Source: Meghimatium bilineatum (Eukaryota; Mollusca; Gastropoda; Stylommatophora; Philomycidae). Taken from it: a stretch of 64,000 bases of DNA. The notes under the pieces were generated by a model, which saw nothing but the letters and a program-made list of their open reading frames with translations, did no database searches and was not told where the DNA came from. The translations under genes and the position numbers were made by a program. This document shows positions 50,401 through 62,400 of this stretch, one piece after another (positions within the stretch are counted from its first letter, which is position 1; each line of letters opens with the position of its first letter). The stretch is taken from assembly GCA_034231615.1 (NCBI GenBank), contig CM067315.1:15727513-15791512 (forward strand), written 5' to 3'.

Positions 50401-53400
50401 AACTTGCTCATCTCTCTATCTGATTTTCCACATTCTGCTATCAGTTTCTCGCCATCCTGTTGGAGAGCTCGCCATACTGCTTCTCTCTGAGCTGGGTCCA
50501 TAGCTAGGAACTGTATGAATAGATTGGATAATATGGTAATGTTTCCACCTCAGATGTTGGATTCTACAATGCCCAGCACTTTATGTATTTAGTCATTCAA
50601 TTAACTACAATCTGTTTAGTCTTTCTGATAACTGCAATGCATTTGGACTAACATATTGCATATAAAAAGCAGATAGCACTGGGGCCAACAATTAGTGAAT
50701 TGGTGGAGGTAGACAGTGAATCTAGATTCCCTTTTACCTAGAAGTCTGCCTACAAAAAAAAATAAAAGATAAAAGTTCAATGTCCGCTGGAATACCTCAC
50801 TTTGTAGATTATTTAAAACAAAACAAAATTAAGAAATTGAGACAAGATATGATGATTTTTTTTTCACAGGTGACAGGTTGTCAGTCTTATCTCCCACTTT
50901 CCTTAGTTGCCTCCTACAACATGCCTGGAAAGAAGATGGTGGTTTTATTCTTTGCACAAAGGAATTAGATGTCCAGAGACCAATGTTGCAACAATGGCAC
51001 AAATTTAAAACAAGATACTTTCAAATATTGAAATATTCAAAGGGCAATTTGTTGCTGGAAGATTTGATCATCAATGTTACATAAGACCACATGATGATGT
51101 TGCTTACCTTCTTAAGATTCCAAGCTTGGACTTGTCTGATGGCAGCAGAGACAGCAGCCAGACGAACCTTCCTTTGCTGTGTTTTCCACTGACCTGACAG
51201 TCTGTCATGTTGAAGTTTCAATCTGAAGTTTTAAAAAACACAGAATAGCTGATTCTATGATGTTTCTAAAATTGGAAAAAACCACTTCATACTGCATTTT
51301 TCCAATTAGGAAGTATTTGAGTGGCTTGTGTGATAGAGGCTGCATGCCCTAGCTGTCACCGCATCATGTTCAGGGCTAGTTTTTAAAATTTACACTCCAA
51401 AAGAAAAAAAACCGCAGTCTTTACCAGGAATCGAACTTGGGACCTCACGGGTGTAAGACCTATGCTCTAGCCTCTTGGTCATGCACCACACATCACATAG
51501 ACTGAAATAAAGTTAATATTATCTAACAATAGGTCAGAACATGGAAAGTCTTACCAGTAATCTACCAGACCTACCACCAAGCAACAGTATACTTCTAGTA
51601 GATGATATATGACTATAGTGAGGCCCTTCTGACAGTATACATCACTAAAACATTCATCTTGATAGTTTTATATTATGTATTCTGCTTTCCCTACTCGTAG
51701 GTTAATGCATGGGGTTAAATGTATGTCTTGTCTCAATTTGCTATTTTTGTCTTTTATCAAATGATACCCAAAGATATGCAGAAATACAGACATTGCACAT
51801 TTTTCCTTCTGTGACAGACTCCTAGGTTGCAGGAAATGCCAGGATGTGTCTACAAATCTCATGGAAGATTGAACTAGTTGATTGAAGTAGAATCATCTGC
51901 TACAATTGTGGCAAGACATGACAACCATGGGATACTGCTGCACTAGAATGTCTCTCTTCGAGGCCCCATCATCATAAAGGGCCGTCTCAGCAACGAAGGT
52001 TGGTTCAAACAGACCAACATCCTGTCACTTGTCTTGGTGGTGCACTCTGCTAGACTTTAACCTGTCCATCTTGTGATGTTACTTTCCCACTTGTAACTCT
52101 GCCTGCCTCTTACTCTAATCCCTTTGAGTTTACCTTCAATTAAGGTCTTCAACAAGGTGTCATGTCTTTTAATATGTTCAAAATATTTTATTTGCTTGAT
52201 CTTTATTTCCCTTAATAATTCATACTAAGCGTTGTTAGAACCTCTATGTTTGTTTTCTTCTCTTTCGAGGCCTAAACATGTAATAATAAACCCCTTGTGA
52301 CATCAAACCTTATATGAGCTCAGGTGTCATCTCAGTTACATCCTCATCTCAGGTGTCCCCTGATGAAGACCTGTGCTTTTGTCAGAAATGTTATGGGCTG
52401 TCAAGAGCTACTTGTTTACACAGCTAAAGGGATTACTTGATGATTATCATCTAACAGTAGGTTCCTGTCTGCTGATGATGAATTAAGGTACAAACTGAAT
52501 ATAGCTCAATTACTTTTACTTAGTAATATGTAATTCTGCACTGGATACTTCTATACCTTGTTACAAAATTTTGGAATACTTCTTGCATCTGAATATATCA
52601 GCATATGATATGATACATTGCCTTACCTGGCAGCTGTATCAATGGCTTCCTGATTAGGGGCTGGTATCAGAAGACATGCTGATGGAACATATCCTTCCAG
52701 ACCTGTCAAAGTCTTCACCTGCAAGAATATATTATGTAATATTCACTAACCAGCAAATACGCATACGCTACTTGGACAGCAAAGAAAGTATACAACAAAT
52801 ACTGCAACAGTAATATTAACAGTTTAATAATGTTTGCTACAGAATGAATTACGAAGGTTAAGAAACATATATACATGGATATACACGCAAGGGGTGTCAT
52901 ATGTGATGTCTGGGCAACGAAAAAGATGTAGACCATGAAGAGAATGAATGCAAGATATCACAAACCACCAAAGATTCTTCTTGATTAGAAACTGCACATG
53001 GGGCATTCCCATAAGTGCTCCACACTCCATTCCAGCAGCCATCCTAGTGTATGTAGACTCAGAGTCCCGGTCAGGTGTTTATTTTGTGATCTTAGAGACT
53101 TTAAAAAAAAAAATTTACTTTTCCTTCCCTCACCTTTAGATACTCCCATTTCTAACATTCTCAGCCTCATTGACCTCATCTTCATCTTGAAATGAATTTA
53201 TTATTGCCTTCATTAAGTACCACTGTAGTCGTAACCTTCGATAACAGTTACCATGTTATTCCGACAGGCCAACGTGGGTGGGCGGAACAACAAAGAAACC
53301 TGTCACAAGGGCCAGAGTTGTGCCCTGATGTTGACGTCTGTTTCGGCGGCATTAGACTCGAAACACCGAGCTGGATGGCTGCTGGAACAGATGGCGGAGC

Positions 53401-56400
53401 ACTTATGGGAATGACCCACTTGCTGTGAGGCCAGTTTCTAATCAAGAATCAAGAACCACCAAAAATACCAAAGAACATAACATTCACAGAAGCAGGAAGA
53501 TTGGCAGGAATTTTGATAGGATATGATTACTCCTACATCTTGTCCAGTATAAGCTACAAGATTATGAATGACACAGATCATGCAATTCGCATCTCAGATG
53601 ATTGCCTTCCAAAGAGACTGTTCTATGGTAAGTCTGAGCATAGGTAAACTGGGCAGAGGGTGGATGAACATGTGTGGTCCAGGTTGAACTTCCCACTATA
53701 GGACAAAGATTGTGACATCAATCACTATATCCAGGTGCAGCTGATCGCTGTGGGAACTAGTCAGGTCTTATAGTAAGCTTCTAGTATAAGGCCTCTCATG
53801 AATAAATGTGCCCATAGCAATACCTTCATGTGGTTCCCCTGTTCTCAAAAAGTTTGCTATGGAATAAACAGAATGCTTGGTGGTATAACCTGATCTCCCC
53901 TTCTTTCTTTTCTTGTCTACCACACTTCCTTGTCTAATCTTGATGACCATACTAAGGATCCTGAATAGTGATGGGAAACATCTCTACCTTGAGTCAAGAA
54001 CACTCATGAGGGATCTAGAAATTCAATGCTGGAGAGAATCATGAAAGCATAGGATGCAGGACATGGCCACAGCAAATGCTCGGTAACATATTGAGGAATT
54101 AAGGCTTGCTTCTTGTGTGCTTGTGACCAGTGAGGAATGCATCTTTGTGAAATTCACCGGAGCCCCCAAAAGCAAAAGTGCTTTTCATGAGGGCAATTGA
54201 CTACAAATAATTTCAGATAGAGAAAGACTTAAGACTAATTTTGCATACCTTCCACTTTGTTCTCTGAGAATTGTTAGTTAGAAAGCATTCTTCTCCTCTC
54301 TGTAGAGACAGACCCTGTTGGTGGTAAGCACATAGAATTCGAACCCGTAGAGATGTAGTAACTCTCTGAGAGCGAAGTTTTAGAGGAATGATGTCATGAC
54401 TCTTGACTACCAGTGATGACACTCGTCGATCATACTCTCGTATTTGGTCTTGTAGGCCCTTTAACATAGAACACACACATATATGTAGGAATACATTAGA
54501 AACACACATATATGTAGGAATACATTAGAAGAATGACTGAACAATTATCTTAAATAAACTATAAAATATAAAAACTTGAAACTAGTTGATTTTTTATTTA
54601 AGTTTTTATATTTTACAGTAAATCTCTATCTGAACACAAGTTGAACAGCTTGTTCTGCTGTTAGCCTTTTAGAATAAAAACATCTCTGATCTTCATAGCA
54701 AGTCATTTTATTATGAAAATAATTAACAACTGCAAAATATCAATGAATGTACACTATTTTGAGAAAATACTTTCCCCCCAATGCAAACTTTGCAATGGCA
54801 ATGTTTGTCAATAAGATGACTGATTTCTTGATATGAGTTGCTGTTTTATGATATTGAAATCTCGTGTTTAGTAATAAATTGTGGGTTCAGAGGCATTTAT
54901 ATATAGCCCAAAATGTTCTGAGGATTGACCTTGATAAAAGACTGTTCCATATAGACTGAGATAAGAGAAAGAAGTTGAAACTAGTTATTTTTTTATTTAA
55001 CTTCTTTTTAAATCGCATTTGCTATTGTTTATGATACACAATGAGAATCTGAAAATATGCATGCCCTACACAGTAAAATAACTGAATCTGATAGACTTGT
55101 TCTCTGTTAATATATTTAGACCAATGTGTACATTGGAAATGAATAAAGTAAGCAAAAATATTGTAGGTCCTATAATGTATATGCCAATAAATTTAGCAAC
55201 AAATTCTAATTATGTGTCAAGCATATTTCCTGAACCTAGGGGAATGGAGTTTTGGGGGTTAGGTGGCAAGGGTTAATACTTCAACTTTGTACAGAGGTTA
55301 GAAAGTCAATTTTAACTGTTGAATATTTGCTTTTCATTTTCATAATTTATATGAACATGAGAACAGTTCCAATTGAAAATTTGACCTATGGCAGCCTGTC
55401 AGTAACAAATGTCACCAACAGATGTTTTTTCATAAATATGCATACCTGTCAACTAATTTTTTCAAAAATTCATATTTTGTGAAATTATCTGTATTCTTAT
55501 GAAAAAGTCTGTATTAGTAATAATTACTGACCGCACCACTATTTTTGTTTTTGCACTTATCAATATATGCATGTGAAATAAAAATGTCTGTATTAGTAAT
55601 AATTACTTACATTTAACATTACACCTCATCCCCCTTTTTTCTCTCCCCCCCCCCCCCCCCCCAATAGAATATGCTACCAAATTTATTTTTCTATTTCTTT
55701 ATAACCAAAAAATGCTAATTTTCTTACCTGCAAGTCTGTCAGCAAGACCTGTGTTTGATCTCCAGGAATGTTATCTGAAGAGAACCTGTTCTGAAGCAGC
55801 TCAGATTGGCGAACCATCCACTGCTCACAGTGCTGGGCCTCCTCAAAGAATGTGTTGTATTCAGTACAGTGTTTAACTTGTGTTTCTAGGCACCAGCTTA
55901 AGTTTAGGAGCCAGGACCACTGGGACTGAAGACTGGACATGTAGGCCTGAGGAAGCAAATGTAACATCCATTAACCCTTTAGCTGCTACACTGTTCTCAG
56001 CAACTGATCCCAGCTGTGCTAAATTCTTTTGTCCAATGCCTTCTCTGTCCTACTAAAATAACAGAGCCCTCACATAACTGGCTTGTTATTGTCAATAGAA
56101 AATATATATTGCATGAATGGGATGATTGAAGCAGATAGGCGTTTGATGATTTCTGAGTGAAATCATTTTTAGAAATGAGGGAATAGGGAAAAAAAAAACT
56201 GGTTAACTTGTCAATAGCAGCAAGGTGGAGGAACTGGTAAACTTGTGCGTAGCAGATAAAGGCCTAAATTCTGGCCAACAACACAATTATTAAATAAACA
56301 AATCACTAAAGCCACCAAAACCACTATTTACCTCTGGATGGGAAGTGGACAGAACATGGAGGGTCTTGGCTGGATGCCCCACTTACAGTCAAGGACTTCG

Positions 56401-59400
56401 TGAAGCGCTTCACAACAGCCTCTCACAGTCCAGGTGCAGAGGATTGCTGCGGAAGCAATTATCCATCTGGTACTAAGCTTCTTGCTGCAACATGTACAAA
56501 CACACCCATAGCAACACCTTCACGAGGTATCCCAGTTTCAAACAAAACTTGCTTATGGAGCAATTCAGTGCTTGGCAGTATATCCAGGTCTTTCTTTCTC
56601 TTTTCTTGTCTACCACATTTTCTTGTCTAATCTCAATGCCCTCACCAAGGATCCTGAATGATGAGGAGGAACATCTCTACCTTGAGTGAATCTCGGTCGG
56701 GTCTAATGTTCCTGCTGCAGTGAGAGGAGTGTCTTGAAAACTGACACTGCACCCACAGTCAGAACATGTCCTAATCTTGAGAGACTGGAAGAAGGGTCAA
56801 GAAAACTCAAGGGGAACCAGGAAACTAGATACTGGGGAAAATCGTGAAAGCATAGGATGCAGGAAGTGACATGGTCTCAGCAAGTACTCAGCCACAGAAT
56901 GAAGGTCAAGGCCTGCCTATCAAGTGCTTGTGACCAGTGGGGAATGCATCTCTGTGAACCCCACCTGTATCCCCAAACGCAAATACTTTTCATGTAGACT
57001 TCATGAGGGCAATTGACCAAACAACCAGTGTCAGATAAAGGAAGACATTTGCATGTCATTCTTTTGGATGGAGATGTCTGCAGCAAACAGCCAGACCCAC
57101 AATGCCAGTCAAACAAAATCTACAATACAAGTTCGGGCATTGCCTCAGTTACCAAGGCCCATGCAAGAGATTACTTCCCTGCATATTGCGAAAAGTAAGC
57201 GAGGGGGAACCTAAACATCCTACAACTAAACATACCATTCACACATAACAAGATCTGAGAAGCAATAAAAACATTACAGGAACAACATACACATAGCCCT
57301 TCTTCAGGAAACAATACCACCATGGAAAGAAATTAACATCACAGGCTACACACAGCATAAATATAATGTCTGAAGTATCAGGGCATTATGATACTAATTA
57401 TAAATGATGTCCAGGCCACAGTAACCAACAATCCTGAAGGAGACACAGACCATTAGAGAATAAAAGTATGGGTAAAACACACCTTTTATACACTCATTCT
57501 TTCATTTTCCTTTTGCACTGAGGTTAGCGCATAGGGCAGAGGTCAGATCTCTCCAATTCTGTCTGTTCAAAGCTATTCTGTGCAGTTCTTGAATAGTATG
57601 GATATTGATTGTTTTACACACTGCACAATATTTATTGCCCCCCCCCCCCCCCCAACATCATCTACAAGTCTGCCAGAATTTGAGCCCATAGTAAGGAGAA
57701 CCATCATAGCCGACGACTTTAATGCGCATATTCCAATCCTTGGCTACGAGTGTCGTAACAACAGAGAACTAGATATTGAAGACGTGCAACAATTTCAATC
57801 TAGTCCTATTATAGACCTTGGAGACTCTCCACCAAAACTCCTACACAGGGCACACAATTCGACCAGCCAACCCGATCTCACATTTGTTCCATCTGACATA
57901 GCAGACAACAGCACCATCAAATTCCTAGAAGATGTGGGCAGTAAGATATAAAAGTAAGATATAACATAAAGGAAAACAAATGAAACTAAAAATGAAAGGA
58001 AATAAAGCCTGAAGACTTGCATAATCTCGAGAGAAAATATACAAAGATCAATCCAATACTCATAGTAGATGATTGTGGCCATGGAAGAACAGCACCCATC
58101 AAGAAAGCAATTTCTATGCAAATTCAACAATTACTATGCAAATTTTAACAAGTCACAGCAAAGAAAGAAATTAGACAAAATATTTACAAAAAGTTCAACA
58201 CCTAACAAATATCAGACCAATATTGCTACATTCAATGACTTATTCAGTATACATGAACTGAACATTGCAATACGGAAATTTTCTACAAACTAAGCTCCAG
58301 GACCAGATCAAATTAAAAATGAAATAATATGTAAGCTGGGATCATAGGCAAAAGTAGTACTCCTATGGTTTATTAATAGAACATGGAAGGAGGGACAGTT
58401 GCCATCAGCATGGCTCACGGCAACCATCAACCGCATTCTTAAGAAAAGAAAACCAAGAAGTTATAGGCCTATATCCCTCACTTCATACATAGGCAAGCTG
58501 GTTGAGAGAATGGTTAACAACAGGCTATACTGGTGGCTGGAAGACCAAGACTGTCTAGATAATAACCAGGCAGGCTTCATGCGCAAATGTCGCACACAGA
58601 TGATCCTCTCTTCAGATTCACACAAAATGTGATGGGTGGTTTAAAAGAATGAAAAAGCACATTTGCAGTGTTCAATGACCTTGAGCAACCCTATGACAAA
58701 GTTTGGAGAAAGGGATCCTTGCTGAAGATGAATAGAATGGGAATAGGTGGGAAGATGTTCGAATGAGTACAGGCCTCCCTGACAAATAGAACCATAGTCA
58801 CCAGTTATGCCAGTACACTATCCCGGAAAAGAACACTGGAGGAGGCACTGCCTCAAGGCTTTCCTCTAAGGTGCACACTCTTCCTTATTTCCAATTATGA
58901 TCTAGCGAAATATCTCAATGTGTCAAAAGGAATGTTTACTGACGCCTTGCCATCTCGACCATTGAAGAATATCCCATCCTGACAAAAGCAAAGATCAACA
59001 GAGTTCTCCTCACAATCTCAGTATACTGTGATTTGTGGAAACTAAAAAATTAATACACAGAAAACTGCTTACACAGAACAATTTGTCAACAAGATTATTA
59101 TTGTAACTTAACTTTTTCAGGATGGAAATATTCCGGGGTTTGGACGTAATTAATTTTAGGCTTACTTTTTGGACAACAATATGATTTAGGCGCAAGTTTA
59201 CTAAAGACAAAGTATTAGCTATGGAAGGCCATTTAAGGTATCAAAAGAAAGATAATTGAATGTGGAATCCATATATAAAAATATCAATAAAATACACAAA
59301 TTACACCACAAACAGGGATATTAGATTAACAGAAATTTTTGAGCGCTCATTGTGTTCTATTCACCTTCAATTTTATTTGTCTTGAAATGTTGCTATCCAT

Positions 59401-62400
59401 ATTTACTAAAGTAAATGTTTTGGATTGTACATTTATGGATCACAAATTGTTTATTTGAGGTAAATTTATCAACTGCCTAGTGTTTTATGATATTTTTTGT
59501 GTTTTACGCCAAATTTCAAAACTGAACAAAATATTGTGAATCCAGACCCAGTTGATTTAAACAGAGATGACGCAATAAACATATTCTTTTGAACTTTATT
59601 CCACTCAATATTATTGTTAGGCCCACCTCTATTTTTCTGTATAACGTAGTGCAAGATTATCATTGCTGTCACTAGGCCTATCTGATTCTTCAGAAACAAT
59701 AGCAGTGGGAACTGTTTTAGAATATTTGAGCTGCTGTTTATCATTGCCAATAATATTAGGTCTATTTATTTTCCAAATTTCAACAAGTCGGTAATCTCCA
59801 CTATAAAAATCTGAAAACACTGTTGTTTTCTGACACATCACTTGAAATAATATCTCCAGATACAAAACTCTCAAAGAATAATAAAGCCTGATTTTTGCTA
59901 AATCATAAAGTTCTCTTACTAGTGGAAGATGAAGCCATTTTGCTCATTTACAAAATCTGAAACTACCTGGTTCGAATTTTAATTTAAAATAAATGTCATG
60001 AGTCAAATCACACAGACACAATGCCATGAGGGTTTCATTTCGTTAGCCAGACTTCTAAATTTTAAACAGTAAAGTAAGTTAATACTAATTCATTTACAAT
60101 CGAAATGAAGCAAATTTAGATGACATATTGGAAAGAACGAATAATTGTGGTTATGTCCGCAATGGATTTCTATCTGCAACAATTAATAGTTTTTACAGGC
60201 GGAAAGAGTTAACATGACTATAATTTAAAATTTTCACTGATACACAGTAGTATTCCTTGGTACACTCCTGTTTGTGTTTAATTCTTGTTTTGTTTTTCAA
60301 TTTTTGATGAAGGTCCCTATTCAACCATAACATAGAACAAATCCTTGTACCTTTATACTTTTAATTTACATTATGTTAAATTCAGTATTGTTACTATTTA
60401 TTAGTAACAGTAACAACAGTGCATTATCTTTAGTGCTATCACATAAAAAGATTACTTTACAAACTTCCACACAAATAATGATTTTACAGAGAATCCATAT
60501 TGAAGTTATAAACTAAATAAATGCATATGCATCTGTAATACCTCTTACCTCAATAGTGCGGGCCAGTGGGTGTCTGTCCAGGAGCATTGCACTACCCTTC
60601 TCTTGTACATTGTTGAAATGGCTTTCTCTGGACTCCATATGACGGACCAGTGACTACAACATATTAACAACGCATAACAGTCTCACATTATTTCTTTGAA
60701 AAACTCATTACTGATCATCATTTTACCAATCATCTATGTTAAATGCACTCATTACTGTAATAACTTAATATCCTCAATGCAAACATTACTGTAATAACTT
60801 AATATCTTCACAGCACTCATTACTGTAATAACTTAATATCCTCAATGCACACATTACTGTAATAACTTAATATCTTCACTGCATTCATTATTAAAAACAT
60901 AGTAACTACAATATCATTCAGAAAGCTAAGAAGGAGATAAGTGCAATTAAAGTCATGAAGTCCCTAGAGATACTAGCGGACCCTTTTCTGCTGATGCAGG
61001 CAGTAGTACTATCTATGATAAACTCATATCATCAGGTGCCATGCCTGCTGGCGTAGGTGATCATAGTTCTCCACAGCTCTTTGTCTCCAACATTATGTAT
61101 CAAGCTCGTTGTTGCTTCCCTGCCATGTCAGGTTGTCAAACTGTCTAATATTTTCTCACGTTGTTGCCCTCTGTCTCTGTTGCCTTCAATCTTGATTGTT
61201 GTGACTATGTTCTCCAAAACTCCCTGTCTCATGAAGTGGCGAAATAATAAGATATGATATAATACAGTCTAGAATTATCCAAATTGTCACAAACACAAAT
61301 TCGTAGGAGGGAGAGAGTCCAGAATGAGGCCATGAAGTCTGTTCTATGATGTGCCACAGATACACCCATCTGTCCTGAAATTTCTTCTAGACCCACACTG
61401 CATTAAAGGAACACATCACATAGCACAGGTGAAATAATAATTTGAAGTCATCAACAACGATCACCACCCTTTACACAAACCTACAGATAACACAAAACAA
61501 AGGGACATTAAATGAGTAAGGTCTTGGATAGCAGAAGCAGAAGATAGCCTACTGAGAGTCTGTGAACTAGAAGTAGAAAGAGGATGAGAATGGGTGGAAG
61601 TAAACATAGCCAATTACTACAATTACTGTAGCAACTAAATATTTCTCCAACAAACTCATCACTAAAAGCTCATAGTATCTCCCATATAACATTTATGTAT
61701 TATACAATTTCATATCAATAAAGTACAGTTTTGAACTCATTACTGAAGGAAGATCATTTGCCATCAATAAAGTAATTACAACTTAACGCTTCCTTAACAG
61801 TGTACTTGATAAGGGATTCCTTTGTTCCTTTGTTGCAATTGGCCAGTTGACCCTGAACTTTTGTTTTTACAATTTGTTTGTTCATAAGACCTTTTGATTG
61901 AATGAGTTGTTTTCAGTGTTCATATTTCTCTTGCAGCAAGACAATGCTCCTTTAAGACTTCCAGCAAGATGTAACTCAGAGAACAGAGATACTCTGCATC
62001 ATAATTTTATCTGTAGCTATATTGTTGGCAAGCAGACCAGACATGTCAATTTATCAGCACTTGCTGGCACTGAACATGGGTATCTTTCATCAATCTGAAC
62101 ACTATTGGCAGGCAATGTTGCTTCACTTATTGCCAAACTGTTGGAAAATATTATTGAAGTGTAATGTTTTGATCTCCAGAAATTAACAGTAATTTGTTCT
62201 TATTTCTTAACTTTGTGTATCCGCTTATCTTTTTTAAAAAAATAACTTCAACCTTCTATTTTTTCCATTGCTTATTTGACCATTGCTACAGCAAAAATAG
62301 GCTCAAAAGGAGCAGAAGATTGACGCCATCCCAACTAGTTGAGACTCCACCTATTGAGAGTACAAATCATAGCATGTAACTATATAGCTTCAAGCAATAA

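Larger units (their letters stand above)
51223..52626 (-). other. Intron 5
   Basis: SINE at 51320-51495, LINE tail at 51950-52260, otherwise no recognised feature (51500-51940 and 52270-52620 checked by eye). Confidence 0.75.
52719..54248 (-). other. Intron 4
   Basis: Repeat D1 inverted (52975-53060) and direct (53240-53455); LINE remnants 53540-54200. Nothing recognised in the remaining short stretches. Confidence 0.75.

Noticed and set aside
54560..55005. A MITE bounded by the two palindromic ttgaaactagtt motifs
   Set aside because: The motifs are short, each self-complementary, and the interior shows no target duplication; could be chance or two separate scraps.
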